Positions 32,235 through 42,710 of a DNA stretch of 64,000 nucleotides are shown piece by piece. Numbering within the stretch: position 1 is the stretch's first letter; every line of letters begins with the position of its first letter. Source of the stretch: Rattus norvegicus. Its lineage: Eukaryota; Chordata; Mammalia; Rodentia; Muridae. The notes under the pieces are model-generated. The model had not been told where the DNA came from. It worked only from the letters and a program-made list of their open reading frames with translations, and made no database searches. Location: the NCBI RefSeq assembly GCF_036323735.1, contig NC_086025.1:106257688-106321687 (forward strand). Direction: 5' to 3'. A program made the translations under genes and the position numbers.

Positions 32235-34879
32235 GTCATCTTAAGTGGAAAATTGAATTAGGAATCAACAGAATTAATGGAAATAAATTAAATCCTACCT
32301 TATCATTAACATTTCTGCAGAGTACATTTTGCTCTGGGGTACTCATAAACCACAGATCACTAATTTTTCTGAATGAATAATTAAGAAACTCATAAGATTT
32401 ATCAAACACCCAACTTGGCCAAGACACAAACATATTCTAAATAGGAGGCTCTAAAATAAGCATCTGACAAATTTAGCAATGGAAATTTCATGTCTCCAAT
32501 TAAGTGTTATACTTGATTGTTGAAAAAAAAAGTCTTCCCAAACAATTACTTTCAAAACTTCACAAATGCTTATCTCTGTAGGTTTCCAGACAAATGGAAA
32601 TCTAAGATCAGGGCTCTTTAGTTAAAAAAATAAAAATAAAAGTTTTTCCTTCCTATCTATTTTACTTTTTCCAAATTTGGTGCACTTTTTTGACCATTTC
32701 AGAACTTCTGCAATTTTTAATCCAATAGACTCTATAAGTTATTCTTTAGGTTGACTCTTGTTTACTTAAATGAAACCAACCAGAATTCACTGTATCTCCT
32801 ATATCACAGGACTAGAAATCTAGAAACTGTCTGCCAGGACCCCTTACCTCTGAGTCCCTGGATGTAATTTACATGTTTTTAATGAGAAATGTTTATGCTA
32901 AGCCTCAAAGCAAAACTGAAACTGATCCACTTATTCATCTCTAGTATTTTGATTTGCCAAATGGAAGAAGCTTCACTACGCTCAGTTTCCCTGAAGACCT
33001 GCCTCAGGACTAGAGAAGAGCTGTGACATTTCTAGTGGTGGTTGCCTTAAGGACCTAAACTCTTGACTGGCAGGTGCCACCTAGCTCTTTACAGCAGTGT
33101 GCCTCCAAATTAGAGTTGATTCTCATAACATTTGTTCCTCTGTTTACTTCAGTGGTTTTGTAGGTATGTGATTTGACTCCTTGAATTAAATCATTTCTGC
33201 TTGAGCTGCCTAAAAATTATTTTTTTCTGGTTTTTTTTTTACCTTGAATTCCATGGTACCGATGTTATCATATCCACCTGCCTAGAATGGTCAGCCTAGA
33301 TGCCTCCATTGTCCTTGAATGACTTAGTGGTCTGAAATTGACACTGTGGCCCTTTACATTGTAAATACAAGGTATTCTTAGAGAATATGAGTCCTTCTAA
33401 GCCTTCTTTAATTGAATTTCTCATCTTCCATAGCTGCAGGATTTATGCATTGTAAAATTAAACCCCAATTGTGTTCCCTCGGGTTGTGAGATAACATTTA
33501 ACTTAACATCCACATTGGAACTCATGTGAAAGTCAAACTCATTTGAATATCACCATTGCAATGCTCAGGATACTAGCATTTTCAAATTAATCACAAACTA
33601 CAAAATCCTACTGGGCATCAAGGCTGATTGAACACCCATCCTCTTGTCTGTCTGAATAGTGAATCTTTCCCTTGCTTCATCTGATGAAGTAGCCTTGCAA
33701 AGGAGGCTCGCAACCTCCACAAAACCCACCTTTTCCAATTGATATGCTAGATCTTCCTCAAGAAAATGTGGAGGAAAAAAATCCAAGGACTAGAAAGCTG
33801 TGGGTGTTGACATGTCTGCTTCATAACCTCTTATACATCATCTATCACACTGTTAACTTCCCCTTTGCTTCACTAATCTAAAGATGGCCTAACAGCATCT
33901 CATCTGATGGCCCACATGTGCCTTGCCTTCTCCTCCAGCACTTCTCAGAGCTGCTGTGTGGACCGTTGCATGTATTCACATCTCCATGTTTAACTCAGAC
34001 TCACACCTGGAATTTTAAGATACCTGCTAAAGAATGAAAGAATTTAGCAGAATTATAATCCCATGTTTCATATAGTACATTCTGCTTCATTCTCTGGTTT
34101 CAATAAAAAGATTAGTTAGTCCAGTTTCTAGCAGTGAGAATTCCAAAAATCCACCAGAGCAAAAGCAGTGAATATCACCAGTAGTAACATGTCTGTCTTC
34201 TTCAACCACTGGAGCCTGCTATGATTGCATGTACCTCAAACATGCATCACCTGAGACTCTAGACAGCATCCTAGGCATGGACTAAGAGTCGATGAGCTTT
34301 GCAATGCCCTTACCACATAGACAGAAATAACATTGAGTTGCTGATTCTCCAAGTTCTCCAGGTGTAAGCAGTCTAGTCACACACAGATTAACTTGCATGA
34401 TAACATACACCTTATATGGAAAGTGATCCCAGGAATTAAAGTGAGTACCTAACTGGTCCAGAATTCCTTTTCTCAAGGCCTGCTTGTAAAACCTTCCAGT
34501 GGTTGCCAACTAGAAAGACTTTCAGAGTGAGGGTCTTGAACAGGATCAACAATTGGTAGATGGCAGTGAGGACCTTAATACTATGGACTCTGGCCCATGA
34601 CATGCCAGATATCATTATGACAAAAATTCTTAGTTGAGGATCATTGGTATGAGACCAAGAAAGAAAATGTGGACTGTCCATGTATCTTATTTACATAGTA
34701 TATTTGGCAATGTCTATGAGAGCTTGTGCACTGGGTAGAGGGTGTTACTATATCATGTCAGGGGTATGAATAATACATATCCTATAAAGTATGTGAAACT
34801 GCCCTTCTCTGGGAAAAGGTGTTTAGCCTGGTGTCACTCAGTGGACATCAGAACACCAAGTACCTCTCATCTAAGATTT
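32235..34879. other. Unassigned, apparently unique sequence
   Basis: About 2.6 kb with no microsatellite, SINE or LTR that I recognise and no convincing open frame. AT-rich. It may be unique intergenic or intronic DNA. Confidence 0.5.
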
Positions 34880-35025
34880 ATACTTCTTGCACACTAAAAC
34901 GTTTAACTTCTGAAAATACTATGTGTGACTACACAGTTCTGCCAATGCCATTTGTTGAAATTGTCTTTTCTCTGACATATGTTTCTGGCATCTTTCTCAA
35001 GAATCAGGTGGCTATAGCTGTATAG
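34880..35025 (-). repeat. Antisense L1 ORF2 fragment (inverted half)
   Basis: CCAATGCCATTTGTTGAAATTG and ATCTTTCTCAAGAATCAGGTGGC are antisense L1 ORF2. They abut sense L1 at about 35026. Confidence 0.6.
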
Positions 35026-35131
35026 TTTCCAGCCACTATGGAAATCATTAAATGAAACAAATGAAAAATATACTCATGTGACCCAGCTATACCACTCTTG
35101 GGTCTACCCCCAAGGATTCTAAGTATAACAT
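35026..35131 (+). repeat. Sense L1 ORF2 3' part, left piece
   Basis: CAGCCACTATGGAAATCA and CCCAGCTATACCACTCTTGGG are the sense ORF2 C-terminal region. The piece is split from 35534 onward by a solo LTR. Confidence 0.65.
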
Positions 35132-35137
35132 CTTACC
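35132..35137. repeat. 6-bp target-site duplication, left copy
   Basis: CTTACC occurs here and at 35528-35533 on the far side of the LTR. Six base pairs fits an ERVK-class insertion. Confidence 0.55.
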
Positions 35138-35527
35138 TGTTGGATTTAAAGCCCATTTGGTTTTAGACCCTGGGACAAGAGATCGAAGTGCATATTTTAC
35201 ATAGCAACACACACATGGCCTCCAGGTTCTCCCATCATTCCTCAGTCCTTACCTGTCATACTCTGCCCCCAACCTTGAACTTTCCAGCCCAGAGGCTAGG
35301 CTGCCTTTCTCCCAGAAACTCTTCCAGATATATATATATCTTCCAGATAGTTGATCTCCCCACCACTGTCTCTGTCTTTTCTCTCCCTTCCCATGGCAAC
35401 TTCCCTGGCCTCCTTCCCTGGGGCCAGTTAATCCCTCCCCTACCTCCCCAGAGCAGCTTCCCAATAAACCTGCATTTAATATAATCTAATCCAGCTTGAA
35501 TTGCCTCACTTCACAGGCAGAGAAAAC
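35138..35527 (+). repeat. Solo LTR (ERVK-like) inside an L1
   Basis: About 390 bp starting TGTTGG, with a TATA-rich stretch (35327-35338), a polyadenylation signal AATAAA (35463-35468) and T/G-rich U5. The 3' end reads AAAAC instead of the usual CA, so one terminal base may have changed. L1 sequence continues across the joined flanks. Confidence 0.55.
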
Positions 35528-35533
35528 CTTACC

Positions 35534-35760
35534 AAAGCCCTATTCTCAATAGTCAAGGTACAGAACCAGCCTGCCTGTCAAGAGGAACATATAAAAGCAA
35601 AGTGCATATACACAGTGGAGTTTTATTCAGCCATAAAGAAGAATGAAAGTCTATCATTTGTAGCAGAGTGAAGACAGCACTATTAAGCAAAATAAGTCAG
35701 ATGTAGAAAGAAAAGCATTTATGCCTTCTCTCAACCATGGGCCTAAGTTTTATGTAGATA
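35534..35760 (+). repeat. Sense L1 ORF2 3' part, right piece
   Basis: CCCTATTCTCAATAGTCAAGG, TTATTCAGCCATAAAGAAGAATG and AAGCAAAATAAGTCAGA are L1 ORF2 end sequences, heavily mutated. Confidence 0.65.
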
Positions 35761-36241
35761 CATAAATCCAAACTCTTGTTCAACCCAAATTCCTTATATC
35801 TCAGTGAACTTTGATACAGTTAGATTAATTCTTCTGAAGCCATGGTGCTTGGCTTGTGGGTTTGCACTTTTGCCGTCAATTACATTTTTATGTACTTAGC
35901 CACCACACAAGAAACTAGAAAACAATTAATTTTCTAGCTTCTTTTATAGCCATGTGTCCTTTTACTGACATTCCACCCTTCTCATCAACTAACCTTACCT
36001 TCCCAAGGCTCCCTTCTAAATGGTGCACAGGGCCCACACTTAAAGTTGTTTACATATGCACATGAATACATCATAGGCCACAAAACAAATACAAGTGAGA
36101 ACATGAAAAAATTTTTCTTTCTGTATTTGGGCAACCTCACATAATATTACATATTCTAAGCCCATCAATTTAGCCCAATTTTAGAGACTTACATATCTAT
36201 GTAAGAAAAACCCTTAAAATTCTCAAGTAGGGGGCAGATAG
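35761..36241. other. Mostly unassigned; possible antisense L1 at 36100-36180
   Basis: TTTCTTTCTGTATTTGGGCAACCTCAC at about 36115 resembles the antisense end of L1 ORF2. The rest is unassigned. Confidence 0.4.
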
Positions 36242-36718
36242 TGTAAGGGTCCAGGATTCAAGGAAGAATGATACCCTAGGCTCAAATAGTATGTAAAGGC
36301 AGAGTTGTTTTATTCTGTGGAAGTCCAGCATACTGAGGTCTCCCATTAACAAGATAGAAAGACAATTAAGTGAACTGGAAGGCCTGATTTATAACACATT
36401 GGGGGAATTCCGGGGTAGGTGACCATATCTTTCTTACACTATTTCTTAGGGACATTCCAAAACCATTATTGGGGAATGGGGCCTGGAATCTGTTTTTGAA
36501 GAATTCCAAGGTAGGTGGCCTTATCTTGCTCTATCTCTTTAGGACATTCTGGAGCTATCACCAGGGTGTGAGGGCTGGAAACTGATGCTGACCCATTGTC
36601 CTTGTTTCAAGTCAGGTGGTGGGGCAGTTTCTGACTAGTTGCCTGAAGCCTGGGTTTTAAGGCCTAATCTCCTGAACTGCCAACCTGAAGCCTGTCATGG
36701 AGTCAGCCTGTCTCATCA
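36242..36718 (-). repeat. Solo LTR, antisense
   Basis: On the minus strand this runs from TGATGAGACAGGC to CCTTACA, about 477 bp, with an AATAAA signal (minus strand, 36314-36309). Its first 60 bases resemble the minus-strand start of the leader segment near 30090-30030 (TATGACAGGCTTCA). Flanking ATAG/ATGG is a near match to a 4-bp duplication, as expected of ERV1. Confidence 0.55.
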
Positions 36719-37700
36719 ATGGTATGTGTAGGTTAGCACATGACTGAAAGATATGGGGCAAGAGATGCTCACTGCAGGAAAACAGGAACCACTCTGGTAT
36801 TTCAAGTAGGTAAGAACTTAAAACTGGGAGCTAGGCATTTAGGAAGCAACATGGGAGCTGGTGGAAAGTTTGGGGGTGGAGACATGCCTGGGCTTAGACT
36901 TCCCTGCAGAGAATTCCAAAGTCACCTTTGCCCTCTAGATCAGGACTAGCAAGCAACCAACAAATGGTCTTTGTTTACAAAAAGCAGCTATAAGAAGGCA
37001 GATGACTCAAGAAGACGAAGCACCCTGCAGAACCCTTGTTAAATCAAGATCATCTAAAACTGAGCCCCTGCTCCCTAACTCAATGAAAACAATGGCCTTT
37101 GTTTCCTTCCAAATCTTGCTACAGGACTTGGGCCTAAACAAGCAGGCTGCCACAAAGAGATCTAGGGAAAAAATGGAGCTTCTGATGGAAGAAGGAAGGA
37201 GAGGGTAGAATGCAACCAAGGCCACACTTTAAACAAGGATGGGTATCACAGCCAGCTACAATCCAAGATGTAGCAACCTGACAGTGCTAACCACTTTCAG
37301 GAAGTGGAATAAAGTCACTTCTATTTTGAGTTTGGTTTCCAGTAGTAAAATGTGGCCCCTTACTACAGGTGTATCAACAGTTACACGGTCCCTGATCAAA
37401 GATTCATTTTAAGATATTTATAAACATGAGTCTAAAAAGAATTAAGTATACATGCCAACATGCTTTGTGGTATTTTTAAGGTAGCAAAGCTTAAATGTCA
37501 GTGAATATAATTTCACTGATATAATATAATACAGTTTCAGTAGCTAACCAGCATATGAGTATCCTGGAGCCATTAAACATAATGGGAAATACTCATATTT
37601 ACCAACACATGACTTTTCTATGACTTACATTGTCCTTAGTTTAAAACCTCAAAACATTATCTATCTGCACATGATGCCCCTCTTGCCTCTCAAATGTCAC
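36719..37700. other. Unassigned sequence
   Basis: No repeat family or gene recognised. Overlapping frames on both strands at about 37002-37225 are below 75 codons and lack features. Confidence 0.5.
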
Positions 37701-38660
37701 CCATGCTTCTCTTTGTTAAAGGATAGCTGACTCCCTTTTTAGGACATGAGAAAAGAGAGTCAGAGAGAGAGAGAAGGGGCAAATAGAGCAAAGAGGGGTC
37801 AAACAGTCCCTTTTATAGCAAGCCAGGTCTACCTGGCTATTACCAGGTAACTGTCGGGAGGAGCCTAGAAGAAATACCAACATCCCTCCATTATGGTTTA
37901 ATTTTAAAAAGGAGTAACCAGAAAGAGGTGGTGGTGAGGCAGGAATAGGGTCATCATGATCTTTAGCTGTGTCCTGATGATTCTGGGGTGACATGTCTCT
38001 GGGAAACCTAAGAAAATGGGGATGGTGATATTGGTCCAGTCTTAGGAGAGTTGGCTGTTTTCTTGCTGTCCAGGGTCTGTGGAGCCATCTGTGGGTAAGA
38101 AGGTGAGATCCAAAAGTGTCTGTGTCTATGAAAGCAGGCTGGAGCATCTGTGGGTTGCTTCTCTGGAACTGTCCTGGATATAGTGAAAGACACCCGGAGC
38201 AGAGAGACCCTCACTCAAGTCTTGGGATGACACGATCCCCTAAGAACTCACGTGAGACCATCCTTGCTATAATCACACGAGGTTTATTGATAGGAACCAG
38301 TGCACTTGGGTCAAGACTCGTATCCCACACAGGGGTGGAGGAGTTCAACTCCGAGTAACTGAGAGAAGGGGTATTTAAAGGAAGAAGCCACAACCCAAGG
38401 GGGTAGGGAGGGTGTCATTGGAAAATGTCGAGAATACCAGTGAAAAATCACAGAGAAACTCCCTGTTTCTCAAGATTGTTCTTTAAGATTTTAATCTAAC
38501 TTTATGGTCAGTAAACAGAGTTGCTAAACCGGCTGGTGTAATCATCAGTTCTATGGTCAGTCAAGTTCCTGGAACAGAGTCACTGAACTGGCTAACCTAC
38601 AGTTTTGGCTCTACTCTGTTTGCTAAGGGGTCTGAATGTTTTCCTGGTCCTTTAATAGAT
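37701..38660 (-). repeat. Antisense LTR-retroelement fragments
   Basis: On the minus strand, 37830-37710 has CTATAAAAGGGACTG followed by a pyrimidine-rich run, a typical LTR TATA region. About 38660-38190 has an LTR-like body with AATAAACC (minus, 38288-38281) and a segment ending ...GGTGTCTTTCA. At least two LTR-like pieces are present; I could not fix their borders or families. The frames of 60-143 codons here do not resemble retroviral proteins. Confidence 0.45.
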
Positions 38661-38790
38661 TTTGAGTAAATGCTTAGACTTGCCCAGATGATGAACACAC
38701 ACACACACACACACATGCACGCATGCACGCACTCACATATATATATACATATATATATGCATATATATGCATATATATAGTAGAAAGTAA
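38661..38790. repeat. (CA)n-(TA)n mixed microsatellite
   Basis: CA repeats from about 38695, then CATGCACG units and (ATATATGC) units up to 38779. The alternating purine-pyrimidine pattern throughout could adopt Z-DNA. Confidence 0.85.
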
Positions 38791-40960
38791 ATTTTGGTTT
38801 GGGAAAAAAATATTTTTAAGTTAGTCTTGGTGGTTGTGGTGAGGGGAATTCTAATCTCAAAGAACAGAAGAGGAATCCCACCCTCTCAAATAAATATCAA
38901 GTAAAAACTTAAGCTATTGATTGGCAGGTGTACTTATCTATATGGAGTCTATTTGGTCCATGAGAGGTAGATCTTAATGGGTTTCCTGGAACTTATAAGT
39001 TTATAAAAGAGATAAGGTTGTTAATAGCATGAACAGTCTTCAAGGTGAGCTTAAAGAAGACAAAAAAGTTTTGAATAGCAGAAGGAGCAAGAAGGGCTTT
39101 TTCCTTCTGTCTCGAAGACTAAATATATATAAATTTAGCAAAATGAGAAACATTTTAAAGTTTACATTTAAAAGACAATTAAAACTTTGATGACCTCATG
39201 AATATGATAGTTTCTCATATAGTTTAGCATGAGAAACACCTTAAGAGTCTACAGTTACCAACCAAAGGAAACTTAAACTTGAACTTGTGATAATAAAAGT
39301 GGATGATCATATAGTGAAATGCTTTAGTAGAGTTAGTCTAATTTAAAAGAACTCCATTGGTTAATGTTACTGTTGAAGTCTTAATTAAAACAGTAGCTTA
39401 GCAAGGAGAGGAAATATGAAGTATTTAATCACTGGAGTTTAGATAAAGAAGTAGCAGATAGTAAAAACTTACATAAAAGTTTACATCTGAATTTGTTGTA
39501 TCCTTTATCATGAAACTTGTGAGTATGACAAACCTGTTTGTCTTTTTGATACGGAATCTGGTGGTCTTAACTAGTTAACGAATTTACTGATGAGCTATTA
39601 TGGTGATGAATTACCATGGGTAAGGAGCTAGAGGTCTGTTTTGTAGCTCTCTCAAGCTATCAGTTAAGTTGTCAATGAAATCAGAAATCTGGGAAGAATA
39701 AATTATAATCTAGAGGTCCTATATTAATTAAAATGACAGAGGTTGGTCTATAGTCCACTACCTAAACAGTTTTCCTAGATCCCTGTACTCTCCATTGCAA
39801 CTCAGGCAGAGGTAGTCTGGCCATCTGGCCCAGAAGATGAGAGACTTTTTCCTGTGCAAGAGGAATATGGGAAAATGACTTACCTTGTCTTAGGCAATAT
39901 GAGATATTTAATTCTCTGGGTGTCCTCTGTTTGTCCACAGCTTAGGCTGAGCCTTGGCAGCAGGTCGGCAATGGAGCAGTGTTTCTCAGTGGTTATACCA
40001 CAATCTAGTTAGAGTCTTGTCACTGTTCCCTTATCTTCTCTGAGACCTTGGGAGTTCACTGTTAGGATTTGGGAGTATCTGTCATAGTAACCTTAAACAT
40101 TTAATGTTACATTTAGCAGATTTCTGACAAGATCGAGAGCCAGAATCTATTAAGCTTATCTCAGTTAGACAATCTGTGTTTATTTTTAATTATCTGTTCT
40201 AGCATATACTTAGAAAACAAAGAGAGTATATTGTAATTTAATGACAGTAGCAAAAACAAGGTTAAATATACCTTTAAGGCAGTGATCTTTAACCTTTTTA
40301 TTGCTGTAAACCTTTACATTAATATTAAAATTATTTACCAAGGCAGGATAGAAGTCTGAAAATCTTATCTTAATTGAAGTGTCTTTGGACTTCTAAGCTG
40401 TTCTAAATCGAGAAGGCAACAAGATGGGAGCTACCCATAACAAAGATGGCAGGCAACCAGCCATGTGATCACCGTAGCTGAGACGGTGCTGAAGCAATCG
40501 CTCCACCTGTGGAGGAAAGTCAAATGTTATACCTGAGAATGGAGTGGCAGAAGTGTTGATACGTATCAGCAGAGAGAAACAGACATGTTTTGTCTGATGG
40601 ACAGGAGTTCTCTCCCTGTCACGGCAGGCAGCCTCTGTCACTGTGCAGGGAGCAGTGACTTGCTGCCCTTAGAGATCCCTTCTCCTGCCACACCTGGTTT
40701 AGAGCTGGTGCAGACCAGAATGGAAGGAAATTAGAGATTAGAGATAAAAATTTCCCAGGAAATAGAAATTTAAGATTGCCCACTGGAACAATCAGCCAGG
40801 AAGTGGTAGAGGTGGCGGGAGCTCTGGGGAACAGAGGCAGAGCAAGCTAAGTCCAAAACAAAACTTGGAGAGTGCATTTTAAAAGTTAAAGGGGAAGGAA
40901 CCTGGAGTAGAGAGCAAAGGAATAAAGTAGTTGAGAGTGAAGGTGGGGAAAAGCCTACAT
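38791..40960. other. Unassigned AT-rich sequence
   Basis: I see no gene. A short stretch at 40275-40345 may be a degraded DNA transposon fragment of the rodent URR1 type (AAGGCAGTGATCTTTAACC). Part of this stretch may be antisense provirus interior, given LTR-like blocks on both sides, but I find no retroviral protein motif. Confidence 0.4.
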
Positions 40961-40976
40961 AGAAATCTTCAATTGT
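40961..40976. repeat. 16-bp target-site duplication, left copy (truncated L1)
   Basis: AGAAATCTTCAATTGT recurs exactly at 41440-41455. Confidence 0.85.
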
Positions 40977-41403
40977 ACAGCAAATACAGAGGCGAATGCC
41001 AGCAGCAAACCACTGAACTGAGAACAGGACCCCTGTTGAAGGAATCAGAGAAAGAACTGGAAAGCTTGAAGGGGCCCATAAGAACAATAATGCCAAGCAA
41101 CCAGAGCTTCCAGGGACTAAGCCACTACCTAAAGACTATACATGGACTGACCCTGGACTCTGACCTCATAGGTAGCAATGAATATCCTAGTAAGAGCACC
41201 AGTGGAAGGGGAAGCCCTGGGTCCTGCTAAGACTGAACCCCCAGTGAACGTGATTGTTGGGGGGAGGGTGGTAATGGGGGGAGGTTGGGGAGGGGAACAC
41301 CCATAACGAAGGGAAGGGGGAGGGGTTAGGGAGATGTTGGTCCGTAAACCGGGAAAGGGAATAACACTTGAAATGTAAATAAGAAATACTCAAGTTAATA
41401 AAA

Positions 41404-41438
<35 letters not shown>

Positions 41439-41439
41439 A
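40977..41439 (+). mobile_element. 5'-truncated young L1 (3' end only)
   Basis: A 463-bp L1 3' end in sense orientation: the end of the ORF2/3' UTR, a G-rich polypurine stretch (41256-41295), the terminal AAATGTAAATAAGAAATAC segment, then an AATAAAT-repeat tail. Perfect 16-bp duplications flank it. Low divergence and an intact tail indicate a recent insertion. No coding capacity. Confidence 0.85.
41396..41439. repeat. (AAAT)n microsatellite in the L1 tail
   Basis: About ten AAAT units. These arose from the A-rich tail of the L1 at 40977-41439. Confidence 0.9.
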
Positions 41440-41455
41440 AGAAATCTTCAATTGT

Positions 41456-42078
41456 TTGGATTGCTGGTAAGAATTGTAAAAGTCTTATTTTTTTTAAGCT
41501 CTGGTAAGTGGCCATTTAGAGTTATTATCTAGTATTGGGGTATTGAGGACAAATTTAGCCTGTGAATTTGGAAGCCTTTAAGACCAAGAGGCATCCCAGT
41601 AGAGAGCCTATAAATAGCAGTGAGGATGGAGGCATCCTAGTGGAAAGCCTGGAAGTACCCATTGCATGAGAGTAGAGGCTATTAGTATTATAGCTCTTGG
41701 TGTCCTAGGGATAAATTCATAGCTAAAATAGATAAATTCAAGCAGCCGGGCTATATTTACCAGGTCATCACATGATAATCTAGAGATTGAGCTGTGGGAC
41801 CAGTACCTGAGCTGAGGGGCCAGAGCCTAAGGGAGAACAGTTTATGTAGGCCTAGGAATTTCCATCAGTATGAGAGAGAAACCATCCCCAAAACCACCTT
41901 GAGAGAGAGAGCTCAATCAAAGGAAGAGGTTCTAAAACAACACTGTGGATATGGGAAGCTTACCAATTTGTTGGTGTTTGGATGGAGAGTTCTAGTGATC
42001 CATTGGCTGGAAAGTCCATGTGGCAATGGGAAATTCATGCAACCTGAGAGTTTGTAAATCTGAGTCATAGCACCAAAT
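41456..42078. other. Unassigned sequence; GAGGCATCC short repeats
   Basis: No gene. Around 41585-41655 the phrase GAGGCATCC(C/T)AGT(A/G)GA(A/G)AGCCT occurs twice about 45 bp apart, indicating a small tandem repeat. Confidence 0.45.
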
Positions 42079-42362
42079 GTTGTGTTTTATTAAAAAAAAA
42101 ACACATGTTTTATAGAGCATGTTATGAAAAGGGTGCCTCAGAAGGCCCATTCTGAGGCATCCCTTCCCCCTGAGACACTAGCCATACAATGCTTCTAGTA
42201 GAGAATAGAGTTTATTAAGGATCATGGGAAGGGGAGTTGAGAACGGAGTAGAGGCAGAGAAAGAGGAGACAGATAAGGACAGAGAGCTTCTGTATGTGAG
42301 CAGCAGTTATGAAGACTAGTAGTTGGGGAATTTGGAAAACTGAGAATATGCTGTAAGAAAAC
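42079..42362 (-). repeat. Antisense LTR-like segment
   Basis: On the minus strand there is an AATAAACTCTATTCTC polyadenylation region (near 42216), and just outside, ACATTTGGTGCTATGACTC, which looks like an LTR end followed by a primer-site position. Similar ACATTTGATGC occurs near 43634. Family unknown. Confidence 0.4.
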
Positions 42363-42363
42363 A

Positions 42364-42710
42364 TCTTAGTTAGAATTATCATTGCTGTGATAAAACATCG
42401 TAACTAAACCTGGGGAGAAAAGAGTGTTTGGCTTATTCACTGTTATCACTGTTCATTACTGAAAGAAGTCAGAACAGAAACTCTAACAGGGCAAGAAACT
42501 TGGAGGCCATGAATAAGTGTTGCTTATTGGCTTGCTCAGCCTACATTGTTATACAACCAAGAACTACCAGCCCAGGGATAACACCATGGGTTGAACAGTT
42601 CCCTATCAATCACTAATTAAGAAAATGCTCTACATGCTTGTCTTCTCAACTGAAGCTCCCTCTTGACCCTAGCTTGTATCAAATTGACATAGAAGTAGCC
42701 AGCACAGAAA
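42364..42710 (+). repeat. Rodent LTR-like interspersed repeat
   Basis: Clear relative of 4882-5200: CATTGCTGTGATAAAACATCG, CTTGGAGGCCATGAATAAG, ATCAATCACTAATTAAGAAAATG, and the end TTGACATAGAAGTAGCCAGCACA. This is the most complete copy in the window. Confidence 0.65.
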
